This document shows positions 34,518 to 42,731 of a stretch of DNA of 64,000 bases, one piece after another. Source of the stretch: Rhodococcus sp. OK302 (GTDB lineage Bacteria > Actinomycetota > Actinomycetes > Mycobacteriales > Mycobacteriaceae); assembly GCF_002245895.1 (NCBI RefSeq), contig NZ_NPJZ01000001.1, positions 1 to 64,000 on the forward strand. The letters are read 5' to 3'. The notes under the pieces are model-generated. The model did not search any database, was not told where the DNA came from, and saw nothing but the letters and a program-made list of their open reading frames with translations. The stretch's first letter is position 1, and each line of letters opens with the position of its first letter. A program made the translations under genes and the position numbers.

Positions 34518-35663
34518 ATGACCACGAAGGAACGCGCTGCCAAGCATCTCGACACCATTTCCGACGCCGCCCTCGCACTGAGCCACCAGATCCACGAAGA
34601 CCCCGAACTCGCGTTTGCCGAGCACAATGCGTCGGCCGCCGTCGCTGACATGCTCGAAGGTGCCGGCTTCAGCGTCGAACGCGGTGTCGCCGGACTGCCG
34701 ACCGCACTCAGCGCTACCTACGGCACCGGCGAACTGGTGATCGGACTGTTTGCCGAGTACGACGCGTTACCCGACATCGGACATGCGTGCGGCCACAACA
34801 TCATTGCGTCGGCAGCGGTGACGGCGGGCCTCCTCCTCGCACCGTTGGCCGACGAATTGGGCATCACCGTGGCTGTCTTCGGCACTCCGGCGGAAGAAGG
34901 TGGCGGCGGCAAGGTAGTGATGCTCGACGAGGGCATCTTCGATTCACTGCACTGCGCCATGATGGTTCATCCCGGTGCCGGCGATCTGCGATCACCCAAC
35001 ATGCTTGCCATCTCGCACCTCGACGTCCAGTACACGGGCGTGTCCTCGCACGCGTCCTTCGCTGTGGGAGCCGTCAATGCCGCCGACGCCTTCACCGTCG
35101 CGCAGGTGGGCATCGGTCTACTGCGGCAACATCTTCCGAAGGACGTTCAGGTGCACGGCTACGTCAGTAACGCCGGAATCGCGCCAAATGTCATTCCCGG
35201 CAGTTCGCACGGAGAATACGCGGTTCGAGCCGAAACCCTCGACGGTGTTATCGCTGCCAAACCCAAAGTGGAACAGTGCTTTACCGCCGGTGCGATTGCT
35301 ACTGGCTGCGATATCGCGATGACGTCGCCGTCGCCCGCTTACGCAGAATCACGTTGGGACGCGCAATTGAGCGTTCTGTACCAGGAGAACGTCGAAGCGC
35401 TCGGTCGTACGTTCTTCGAGTACGGTGGCCCGGCCGCGGGTTCCACGGACATGGGCAACGTCTCGCATCGCATCCCGACGATCCACCCCATCATCGGGAT
35501 CGAATGCAACGGCGCCGGCAATCACCAAGCGGAGTTCACTCCGTACTGCCGATCCGAAACCGGAGACAAGGCCGTCCTGGACGGCGCTTTGGGAATGGCC
35601 TGGACTGCCATCGACTGTGCGAGCGATTCCGATCTCCGTGCCCGCCTTCTGCGGCGTCCCTGA
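34518..35663 (+). CDS. M20-family amidohydrolase/peptidase
   Basis: A 381-residue M20D-type metal hydrolase (AbgA/AbgB, aminoacylase-like). Metal-site motifs include AEYDALPDIGHACGHN near residue 85-100 and TPAEEGGGGK near 130. The dimerisation domain is in the middle (HASFAVGAVNAADAF) and the final Glu/His region is STDMGNVSHRIPTIHP. It cleaves amide bonds of N-acyl or p-aminobenzoyl-glutamate type substrates. ATG 34518 is chosen with GAAGAA upstream. It is likely controlled by the divergent AsnC-type regulator. Confidence 0.85.
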   Translation: MTTKERAAKHLDTISDAALALSHQIHEDPELAFAEHNASAAVADMLEGAGFSVERGVAGLPTALSATYGTGELVIGLFAEYDALPDIGHACGHNIIASAAVTAGLLLAPLADELGITVAVFGTPAEEGGGGKVVMLDEGIFDSLHCAMMVHPGAGDLRSPNMLAISHLDVQYTGVSSHASFAVGAVNAADAFTVAQVGIGLLRQHLPKDVQVHGYVSNAGIAPNVIPGSSHGEYAVRAETLDGVIAAKPKVEQCFTAGAIATGCDIAMTSPSPAYAESRWDAQLSVLYQENVEALGRTFFEYGGPAAGSTDMGNVSHRIPTIHPIIGIECNGAGNHQAEFTPYCRSETGDKAVLDGALGMAWTAIDCASDSDLRARLLRRP

Positions 35664-35759
35664 CAACCGAGAATGTGTCGGCGGTCACGCGTAGGTTGGA
35701 GCCGTGCCATCAGTTCCCCAGGCACCGACCAGTTACATCTGCAGGAGGAGAGTTTTCAG

Positions 35760-36533
35760 ATGCCCGCACGCACCCCGCTCGACGGAGCACCCTGTTGGAT
35801 CGACCTCACCAGTTCCGACACCGCCGTCGCCAAGAACTTCTACGCCAACGTGTTCGGCTGGCAGGCCGACACTAATGACGATCCGCAGTACGGCGGATAC
35901 TCCATCTTCAGTAAGGACGGTCAGCCCATCGCCGGCCTCGGTCCGCAGCAAGAAGGAAATCCCTACGGCAACGTCTGGACCACGTACCTCTCCTCCCCCG
36001 ACGCGGCTGCATCCGCAGCCAAAGCCGAAGCGGCCGGCGGCATGATCATGATGCCGTCGATGCAGGTCGGCCCGCAGGGCAGCATGGCAATCGTCGGAGA
36101 TCCCGCCGGCGCTGTCATCGGCATCTGGCAGGCAGACCAGCATCAGGGATTCGGACTGGTCGGCGAAGCCGATGTACCGGTGTGGCACGAGACCATGTCC
36201 AAGAACTACGGCGCCGTATTGCCGTTCTACTCGGACGTGTTCGGCTGGGAGTTCCAGGCGATGGGCGACACCGACGAGTTCCGCTATTCGCAGGCCAAGC
36301 TGGGCGAGACCGCCGTTGCCGGGATCATGGACGCCAGTTCATTCCTGCCCGCCGAGGTGCCGTCGTTCTGGCAGGTGTATTTCGGGGCAGATGACACCGA
36401 TGCCACCGTCGCCAAGATCGTCGAGTTCGGTGGCAGCGTCCTGCGGGCTCCGGAGGACACCCCGTTCGGCCGCCTCGCATCCGTCGCAGATCCCTTGGGC
36501 GCGACCTTCCAGATATCGACAATCATGGAATGA
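35760..36533 (+). CDS. VOC (glyoxalase/bleomycin-resistance fold) protein, two modules
   Basis: A 257-residue protein with two vicinal-oxygen-chelate halves: residues 8-125 (PCWIDLTSSDTAVAKNFYANVFGW) and 135-255 (ETMSKNYGAVLPFYSDVFGWEF). It resembles the hydroxylase-like VOC proteins common in actinobacteria. Metal ligands are not obvious. AGGAGGAG 8 bases before ATG 35760 decides the start. It ends at a strong terminator. Role unknown. Confidence 0.85.
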   Translation: MPARTPLDGAPCWIDLTSSDTAVAKNFYANVFGWQADTNDDPQYGGYSIFSKDGQPIAGLGPQQEGNPYGNVWTTYLSSPDAAASAAKAEAAGGMIMMPSMQVGPQGSMAIVGDPAGAVIGIWQADQHQGFGLVGEADVPVWHETMSKNYGAVLPFYSDVFGWEFQAMGDTDEFRYSQAKLGETAVAGIMDASSFLPAEVPSFWQVYFGADDTDATVAKIVEFGGSVLRAPEDTPFGRLASVADPLGATFQISTIME

Positions 36534-36539
36534 ATATTC

Positions 36540-36585
36540 GCCGACGGAAGGCACCTGAACTGCTGCTCAAGTGCCGTCCGTCGGC
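36540..36585 (+). terminator. Hairpin terminator after VOC gene
   Basis: Fifteen-base arms at 36540-36554 and 36571-36585 pair with one mismatch around a 16-base loop, 7 bp after the VOC stop. Confidence 0.8.
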
Positions 36586-36651
36586 TCCCATCAGCTGAAC
36601 GCTCGCCCAGAAGGTGTGCAGTTTTGGCCTTCCAACGCCTAATCTCATGGA

Positions 36652-37806
36652 ATGCCCGTCCCCGCACCTCTCCTCGATGTGTACTCGCAGCCAACTCTGT
36701 CGACCCTTGCGCCGTCAGTTCTCGCGTCACTGGGGGTAAACGGCGAAGCCAATCGACTGAACCTGCCACCCAGCAAACGAACAGTGATTCTGCTGGTAGA
36801 TGGCATGGGGGCAAACTTGCTCACACGCAACGTGGAGCATGCTCCGTATCTGAACTCACTGGTCGGCTCCCCCATTCGCGCCGGCTTTCCCACCACAACA
36901 GCCACCAGCATCGTGTCCTTGGGAACAGGCCTACCGTCGGGCGCGCACGGAATCACCGGCTACCAGTCATACGTCGAAGAAGCCGATTCGGTGTTCAACT
37001 GGCTCGGCTGGCACCCCAGCGGCAAGAAGGATTCGTACGCCGATTCGATAGTTCCCGAGATCCTCCAACCTCAGCCCACCACTTTCGATCGGGCGCAGGC
37101 TGCCGGTATCACGGCCACCACGGTTGTCCCGTCCAAGTTCGACGGCAGCGGACTCACCCGCGCCGGTATGCGCGGAGCTAATTTTGCCGGCATCCAGGCG
37201 TACGGTGATCTCCTCGCCCACACGGTTGCAGCGTCGAAATCCGCCGAGCGCACGTTCACTTACTGCTACGTCAGTGAGATCGACGCCCTCGGGCATGTGT
37301 ACGGACCCGAATCCGAGCCGTGGCTTCATCAACTCGCGCTGGTCGATCGTCTTGTTGAACAACTGGCCACCGCACTCGGACCGGATGTGACGCTGATCGT
37401 GACCGCCGACCACGGGATGGTCGAGATCGCCGATGCCAACAAGATCGACTACGACGACTCGGCGATTCTGTCCGAGGACGTCGTGGCTCTCGCCGGCGAA
37501 CCGCGGTGCCGGCACATCCACACCCGCGACGGCGCAGCACCCGACGTGGCCGAGCGGTGGCGCGCCGAACTCGGCGACCGGATGTGGATCGGCACCAGAG
37601 CCGAGGGCATAGTGGCCGGATTGTTCGGACCCTCAGTGCATTCCGCCTACCAAGGGCGAATCGGCGATGTGATCGCCATCGCCACCGACGACATCGCGGT
37701 GGTTCGCCGAACAGTGGAATCGGGCCTGTCCGGCCTACCCGGCCAGCACGGCGCACTCACGTCGGACGAACTGATGGTTCCATTGCTCTCGTCACAACCG
37801 CACTAG
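36652..37806 (+). CDS. Alkaline-phosphatase-superfamily phosphodiesterase (nucleotide pyrophosphatase-like)
   Basis: A 384-residue member of the type I phosphodiesterase/nucleotide pyrophosphatase family. Metal-binding features are LLVDGMGANLL near residue 48, the nucleophile region FPTTTATSIVSLGTGLPSGAHG near 80-100, and TADHGMVEI with later HIHTRDG. No signal peptide is visible. Such enzymes hydrolyse phosphodiester or pyrophosphate bonds; the substrate is unknown. It is monocistronic between two terminators. Confidence 0.85.
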   Translation: MPVPAPLLDVYSQPTLSTLAPSVLASLGVNGEANRLNLPPSKRTVILLVDGMGANLLTRNVEHAPYLNSLVGSPIRAGFPTTTATSIVSLGTGLPSGAHGITGYQSYVEEADSVFNWLGWHPSGKKDSYADSIVPEILQPQPTTFDRAQAAGITATTVVPSKFDGSGLTRAGMRGANFAGIQAYGDLLAHTVAASKSAERTFTYCYVSEIDALGHVYGPESEPWLHQLALVDRLVEQLATALGPDVTLIVTADHGMVEIADANKIDYDDSAILSEDVVALAGEPRCRHIHTRDGAAPDVAERWRAELGDRMWIGTRAEGIVAGLFGPSVHSAYQGRIGDVIAIATDDIAVVRRTVESGLSGLPGQHGALTSDELMVPLLSSQPH

Positions 37807-37822
37807 GTCGACCGGTAACGAG

Positions 37823-37859
37823 CGAGGGCCCACGAACGTGAAAAGTTCGCGGGCCCTCG
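37823..37859. terminator. Bidirectional hairpin terminator
   Basis: Fifteen-base arms at 37823-37837 and 37845-37859 with one mismatch and a 7-base loop, midway between the converging phosphodiesterase and fabH genes. Confidence 0.8.
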
Positions 37860-37871
37860 TATCGGGAAAGA

Positions 37872-38900
37872 TCAGACTGCGGCAGCTGTTCCCAGCGGCG
37901 GCAGGATGACTACCTGACCGGCATAGGACAGACCGGCACCGAAGCCCAACAGCAGAGCCTTGTCACCCGGCTTGGCCTGGCCGTCACGGAGCATCTGCTC
38001 CATCGCCAGCGGGACCGAAGCAGCGGACGTGTTACCCGTCTCGACGATGTCGTCGGAGATCGGGAAGCCCTCGGGCAGCTTCATGCTGCGGGCGATGACA
38101 TCGTTGATGCGCTGGTTGGCCTGATGCGGTACAAAAGCGTCGATGTCTTCGATCGACAAACCGGACTTTTCGAGGGTGCGAGTGGCAACCTTGCCCATTT
38201 CGAAGGCAGCCCAACGGAATACGGATGTTCCGGCCATTTTGATCCACGGGCGAGCGCCGACGGGATTGGCGACGAAATCAAGCCAACTCGGCTCCTGCTT
38301 GATGGCGTCGGACTGACTTCCGTCCGAACCCCACTCGACGGGACCAACACCGACGGTATCGCTCACACCGACGATGACTGCGCCGGCGCCGTCACCGAAG
38401 ATGAAGCGCACGCTGCGGTCCGTAGGCTCGGTGGTGTCACTCATGCGGTCAACGCCGACAACAAGTGCGTAATCGGCGGTTCCGCCACGGATCAGATCGC
38501 TTGCCACGCCGAGAGCGGTACTGAATCCGGCACAACCAGCAGCCAGGTCGAAGGCAGCCGGGCCTTTCATACCGAGTTCGTGGGCAATTACGGATGCGGC
38601 CTGCGGCGTCTGCAGCTCGTATGTCGAGGTGGCGATAATGACAACGCCGACCTGTTCGGGCGAGATACCGCTGGCAGCCAATGCACCACGTGCTGCATTG
38701 AGAGACATCGCGACGACGCTTTCACCTTCACCGGCGAAACGGCGCGACTTGATGCCGGTACGAGTCTGAATCCACTCGTCGGTGGAATCGATCGTCTCGC
38801 AGATCTCGTCGTTGGTCACAACCCGCTCGGGGCGGTGAACGCCGAGCCCGAGGAGGACGGACTGCCGACCTCCGGCCACACTGGCAATCGGCTTTCCCAT
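37872..38900 (-). CDS. fabH: 3-oxoacyl-ACP synthase III (FabH-type)
   Basis: A 342-residue ketoacyl synthase III, condensing an acyl-CoA starter with malonyl-ACP. The catalytic triad is visible: Cys123 in AAGCAGFS, His in FVPHQANQR and Asn in ETGNTSAAS. The start at 38900 follows a GAGGAG site; a longer frame from 38948 is less likely. It stands alone, without acpM/kas genes, so it may prime a special lipid rather than bulk synthesis. Orthology to mycobacterial FabH is likely but not proved. Confidence 0.85.
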   Translation of the reverse strand: MGKPIASVAGGRQSVLLGLGVHRPERVVTNDEICETIDSTDEWIQTRTGIKSRRFAGEGESVVAMSLNAARGALAASGISPEQVGVVIIATSTYELQTPQAASVIAHELGMKGPAAFDLAAGCAGFSTALGVASDLIRGGTADYALVVGVDRMSDTTEPTDRSVRFIFGDGAGAVIVGVSDTVGVGPVEWGSDGSQSDAIKQEPSWLDFVANPVGARPWIKMAGTSVFRWAAFEMGKVATRTLEKSGLSIEDIDAFVPHQANQRINDVIARSMKLPEGFPISDDIVETGNTSAASVPLAMEQMLRDGQAKPGDKALLLGFGAGLSYAGQVVILPPLGTAAAV

Positions 38901-39254
38901 TGATCGATCTCCTCGTTGTTTCTGGTGATGACTCGTATCCGACATCACACGTTACGTAGCGGACGCAGGCCCTCGCCTCTCAGGTCACCGTTCGATCACG
39001 ACAACAACATGAGGCTGGCTCACATTACGCTCCAGTTAGGTCATTCGTCCAGATGCAGTCTCACTCCCGCAATATGAGCTGGAACTGCAGGAACACGAAA
39101 ACGCCCGACACCGGAAGTCGACAGGCCGAGTTTGCGAATAAATTTCCTATGCGCTTGATCACAATAGAGCCACTAGTTGCGCGTTTTGCACGATTTACCG
39201 ATTTCCCAAGCACTCCACCATCAATCCCCACACCTCCGGCTCTCGTGAGCCGGA
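38901..39254. other. Divergent intergenic region, no gene seen
   Basis: About 350 bp between fabH and the methyltransferase. Locally AT-rich patches around 39130-39210 may hold promoters. No frame with a convincing start and ribosome site was seen. It ends with a hairpin, CTCCGGCT (39234-39241) and AGCCGGAG (39248-39255), next to the methyltransferase start. Confidence 0.5.
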
Positions 39255-39255
39255 G
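39234..39255 (+). promoter_or_regulatory. Hairpin overlapping the methyltransferase ribosome-binding site
   Basis: CTCCGGCT-CTCGTG-AGCCGGAG is a perfect 8-bp stem. The GGAG of the right arm (39252-39255) is the best ribosome site for ATG 39261, five bases away. In the transcript the stem would hide it, a possible translation switch or thermometer. Confidence 0.4.
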
Positions 39256-39260
39256 TGCGA

Positions 39261-39923
39261 ATGAAGCCGCCGGACGGAGCGCCCGAGAACGCAATGGCAC
39301 TAGCGTTCTCAGTCATGGACGCCGCCGCCTGGGACAAGAAATACGAACAAACGGAACTCGCCCGGGGCGTTCCTCCCAACGAACTTCTGGTGGAATACGC
39401 GACAGCCCTCCCCTACGGCCAGGCTCTGGACCTGGCATGCGGCGAGGGCCGCAATGCGTTGTGGCTGGCAACGCGCGGCTGGGCGGTGACAGGCATCGAC
39501 TTCTCACCCGTTGCGATCGAGAAGGCACGGGCGATCGCGGCCCGATCACCACGCTCGGTAGTGGAGCGACTCGACTACCGATGCGGTGATGTCAGAACCG
39601 TCGAGTACGGCTCCGGATACGACCTCGCGCTCGTTCTCTACCTCCATCTCCCCGCCCCGGAGCTCATTTCGGTTGTGAACCGTGCCATAAATTCCCTGAA
39701 ACCTGATGGAATCCTCATGATTTTGGGTCACGACCGAAGCAACGTCGACTACGGCGTCGGCGGACCACAAAATACCGAAATCCTTTATACCCCAGAGGAT
39801 TTGATGGAAGAATTCGGCCCGAGACTGAAGTTCGAGATCGCCGGAAATCCTCACCGACACACCGAAACGGGAATCGCGATCGACGCTCTTGTCATCGGCC
39901 GAAAATTAGATGTTGGCAGTTGA
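39261..39923 (+). CDS. Class I SAM-dependent methyltransferase
   Basis: A 220-residue methyltransferase. Motif I is [16 protein letters not shown] near residue 58, followed by [14 protein letters not shown], then [22 protein letters not shown]. This is the small tellurite-resistance/TehB or UbiE-like type. ATG 39261 has GGAG at the right distance; starts at 39294 or 39315 would also keep the conserved WDKKYE region. Substrate unknown. Confidence 0.8.
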   Translation: MKPPDGAPENAMALAFSVMDAAAWDKKYEQTELARGVPPNELLVEYATALPYGQALDLACGEGRNALWLATRGWAVTGIDFSPVAIEKARAIAARSPRSVVERLDYRCGDVRTVEYGSGYDLALVLYLHLPAPELISVVNRAINSLKPDGILMILGHDRSNVDYGVGGPQNTEILYTPEDLMEEFGPRLKFEIAGNPHRHTETGIAIDALVIGRKLDVGS

Positions 39924-39949
39924 AAGAACGACTAGTAACATGTATTAAG

Positions 39950-39963
39950 TTACCGACGAGTAA
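39950..39963. promoter_or_regulatory. TTAC-N6-GTAA operator upstream of fadE5
   Basis: TTAC-CGACGA-GTAA, with a further GTAAC half-site at 39935-39939. It matches the palindromes found between fadA2 and fabG4 and upstream of the tetR gene. It is 62-75 bp upstream of the fadE5 ATG. Confidence 0.6.
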
Positions 39964-40024
39964 TAAACTTCGGGCGGTACTAGGAGTGCTGGACCGCACC
40001 ACCTCACTGGGAGAAGCAGAAGAC

Positions 40025-41860
40025 ATGGGCCATTACAAGAGCAACGTTCGAGACCTCGAGTTCAACCTCTTCGAGGTACTCGGACTTGAAAAGCTACTGG
40101 GCGAAGGCGCTTGGAGCGATCTGGATGCCGACACCGTCCGCAACATGCTGGCCGAGGTCGCACGTCTGGCCGAGGGACCCCTTGGCGAGGCATTTGCCGA
40201 CGCCGACCGCAACCCGCCTGTCTTCGACCCCGAGACCCACGAGGCGACTCTGCCCGAGTCGTTCAAGAAGTCCTTCAAAGCCATGTGGGACGCCGAATGG
40301 TTCCGCATGGGGCTGAGTGAAGAGATCGGCGGCGTACCCGTCCCTCGCACGGTCGTCTGGGCCATCGGAGAAATGATGCTCGGCGCACAGCCTGCAGCCT
40401 TCATGTACCAGGCAGGCCCCTCCTTCGCTGACGTGATGTTCAACAACGGCACCGAAGAGCAGAAGAAGTGGGCAGCCACCGCTGTCGAACGCGGATGGGG
40501 CGCCACCATGGTCCTCACCGAGCCCGACGCCGGCTCCGACGTCGGCGCCGGCCGCACCAAGGCCATCGCGCAGGACGACGGCTCCTGGCACATCGAGGGT
40601 GTGAAGCGCTTCATCACCTCCGCAACCTCGGACGACCTGTTCGAGAACATCTTCCACCTTGTTCTCGCTCGCCCCGAAGGCGCCGGACCGGGCACCAAGG
40701 GCCTGAGCCTGTTCTTCGTCCCGAAGACGCATTTCGACTTCGAGACCGACACACTCGGCGAGCGCAACGGCGTCTTCGTCACCAACGTCGAGCACAAGAT
40801 GGGCCTCAAAGCGTCCACCACCTGTGAGCTCACCTTCGGTGGCCACGGAATCCCCGCACAGGGCTGGCTGGTCGGCGACGTCCACAACGGCATCGCGCAG
40901 ATGTTCGACGTCATCGAGCACGCTCGAATGATGGTGGGCACCAAGGCGATCTCCACACTCTCCACCGGTTACCTCAATGCTCTCGACTACGCCAAGCAGC
41001 GCGTCCAGGGTGCCGATCTCACCCAGATGAGCAACAAGGCCGCACCGCGCGTCACCATCACGCACCACCCCGACGTGCGTCGCAGCCTCGCAATGCAGAA
41101 GGCATACGCCGAAGGTCTGCGCGCTGTATACCTCTACACCGCAGCGCACCAGGACGAGGTTGTCGCCCAGCACGTTTCGGGCGCTGACAAGGACACCGCG
41201 TTCCGCGTCAACGACCTGTTGCTCCCCATCGTCAAGGGCGTCGGCTCCGAGCGTGCGTACCAGTACCTGACGGACAGCCTGCAGACCCTCGGCGGCTCCG
41301 GCTTCCTGCAGGACTACCCGATCGAGCAGTACATCCGCGACTCCAAGATCGACTCGCTGTACGAAGGCACCACCGCCATCCAGGCGCAGGACTTCTTCTT
41401 CCGCAAGATCGCCCGTGACCGCGGCGTCGCACTCGCTCACGTTGCCGGACAGGTCAAGACCTTCATCGACAGCGAAGCCGGCAACGGCCGTCTCAAGGCG
41501 GAGCGCGCACTGCTCGCCACCGCCCTCGAAGATGTCCAGGCCATGGCTGCCACGCTCACCGGGTTCCTCATGGGTGCCCAGGAACAGCCGTCCGAGCTGT
41601 ACAAGGTCGGCCTCGGCTCCGTGCGCTTCCTGATGTCCGTGGGCGACCTGATCATCGGTTGGCAGCTGCTTCGCCAGTCGGAGGTTGCGCTCGCAGCTCT
41701 CGACAACGGAGCATCCGACAAGGACAAGGCGTTCTACGAGGGCAAGGTCGCCATCGCGTCCTTCTTCGCCAAGAACGTCCTGCCTGAGCTCACCGCGTCA
41801 CGCGAGATCATCGCGAACACGGACAACGACATCATGGAGATCGACGAAGCTGCGTTCTGA
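40025..41860 (+). CDS. fadE5: Acyl-CoA dehydrogenase FadE5
   Basis: A 611-residue long-form acyl-CoA dehydrogenase, the same length as M. tuberculosis FadE5, with near-identical stretches recalled ([13 protein letters not shown] N-terminus, [47 protein letters not shown]). It oxidises acyl-CoA with FAD; the catalytic Glu is in the DSLYEGTTA region. The start at 40025 is fixed by that N-terminus. Fatty-acid genes fadA2, fabG4 and htdX lie 7-12 kb away, as in M. tuberculosis but separated here by inserted genes. A strong terminator follows. Confidence 0.93.
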   Translation: MGHYKSNVRDLEFNLFEVLGLEKLLGEGAWSDLDADTVRNMLAEVARLAEGPLGEAFADADRNPPVFDPETHEATLPESFKKSFKAMWDAEWFRMGLSEEIGGVPVPRTVVWAIGEMMLGAQPAAFMYQAGPSFADVMFNNGTEEQKKWAATAVERGWGATMVLTEPDAGSDVGAGRTKAIAQDDGSWHIEGVKRFITSATSDDLFENIFHLVLARPEGAGPGTKGLSLFFVPKTHFDFETDTLGERNGVFVTNVEHKMGLKASTTCELTFGGHGIPAQGWLVGDVHNGIAQMFDVIEHARMMVGTKAISTLSTGYLNALDYAKQRVQGADLTQMSNKAAPRVTITHHPDVRRSLAMQKAYAEGLRAVYLYTAAHQDEVVAQHVSGADKDTAFRVNDLLLPIVKGVGSERAYQYLTDSLQTLGGSGFLQDYPIEQYIRDSKIDSLYEGTTAIQAQDFFFRKIARDRGVALAHVAGQVKTFIDSEAGNGRLKAERALLATALEDVQAMAATLTGFLMGAQEQPSELYKVGLGSVRFLMSVGDLIIGWQLLRQSEVALAALDNGASDKDKAFYEGKVAIASFFAKNVLPELTASREIIANTDNDIMEIDEAAF

Positions 41861-41867
41861 GTTTCTG

Positions 41868-41918
41868 CAGAACAGGTCCGGCCGCTGAGGGTTCCCCTTA
41901 GCGGCCGGACCTGTTCTG
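41868..41918 (+). terminator. Strong terminator of fadE5
   Basis: Perfect 19-base arms at 41868-41886 and 41900-41918 with a 13-base loop, 7 bp after the stop. Confidence 0.9.
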
Positions 41919-41924
41919 CGTCCT

Positions 41925-41971
41925 GATCGTGAAGGATTTCGCTCGCTGAGCGAGTGAAATCCTTCACGATC
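41925..41971. repeat. 47-bp palindromic repeat, copy 1
   Basis: Arms GATCGTGAAGGATTTC (41925-41940) and its complement (41956-41971) enclose a nested CTCGC-TGA-GCGAG stem. An inverted relative lies at 44752-44798, on the other side of the ABC/YhgE pair. It may be a terminator or a dispersed repeat. Confidence 0.85.
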
Positions 41972-42039
41972 GGCGCGTGTCCCGCTGATTGTGGTTGGCT
42001 GAACCGAAGTTGCCGAATCCGACAGACGAGGTGAACGCT

Positions 42040-42726
42040 GTGACCGCTCCCGGCTTGGCATTAGTGGCACGAGACTTGACGCTGGACGGCCCCTGGGGCC
42101 CGGTGTTCGGTCCGATCAATCTCGATATCGGAGCGGGCGGAGTCACTGTCGTCGAAGGCTCGAGCGGATCCGGACGCACCTCACTGCTCCTTGCACTCAG
42201 CGGCAGGTTGAAGCCAAGTTCCGGTTCGCTCAACGTATTCGGACGCACCCGCCCTCGTGACATCTTCAAGATCTGCTCCATCGCCGGTTTCGAGGGCATC
42301 GACGAACTGGCGGAATCCGTCACCGTTCGCGACCTCATCACCGAGCAGATCCGTTGGGACGCACCCTGGTACAAGCTGATGGGCCGCGCCGGCAAGCCGG
42401 AACTCTCCGCAGTGTGCGCTCCGGTGTTCGGTGATCACCCCTTGCCTCGACTCGGCCAGTACGTCAGCGACCTCGGCGAACTCGAAGCCACCCTGCTGCG
42501 CATCGCCGTCGCGAACACCAAGAAGCCGGCGGTACTCGTCATCGATGACCTCGAACAGGTCCGGCGCGATTCCGAGCGCGCCTATCTGCTGGAACGCCTC
42601 GCCGATCTAGGGCAACACCAGACCATCGTCTGCTCAACCGTGAACCCCCTTCCCGACGGATCACCCGCCGAATCCGTCACGCTGCTCGACGATGTCACCA
42701 ATCCCGAACAAGAAGGGGCGAGGTAA
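42040..42726 (+). CDS. Degenerate ABC-type ATPase of a YhgE/Pip export module
   Basis: A 228-residue ABC ATPase-like protein (GTG 42040; GTG 42031 or TTG 41989 are alternatives). The Walker A is GSSGSGRTS, with Arg in place of the invariant Lys. Walker B reads AVLVIDDLE with Asp in place of the catalytic Glu. The LSGGQ signature is not recognisable (YVSDLGELEATLLRIA), and the switch His seems absent (CSTVNPL). ATP binding may remain, but hydrolysis is doubtful. It is followed 5 bp later by its membrane partner. Confidence 0.8.
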   Translation: MTAPGLALVARDLTLDGPWGPVFGPINLDIGAGGVTVVEGSSGSGRTSLLLALSGRLKPSSGSLNVFGRTRPRDIFKICSIAGFEGIDELAESVTVRDLITEQIRWDAPWYKLMGRAGKPELSAVCAPVFGDHPLPRLGQYVSDLGELEATLLRIAVANTKKPAVLVIDDLEQVRRDSERAYLLERLADLGQHQTIVCSTVNPLPDGSPAESVTLLDDVTNPEQEGAR

Positions 42727-42731
42727 CCGCG

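Noticed and set aside
38949..39250. Possible small RNA or peptide between fabH and the methyltransferase
   Set aside because: No promoter-plus-terminator pair or credible start codon could be shown.
40094..41440. 448-codon minus frame opposite fadE5
   Set aside because: Antisense to a protein recognised end to end; typical of third-position GC bias.
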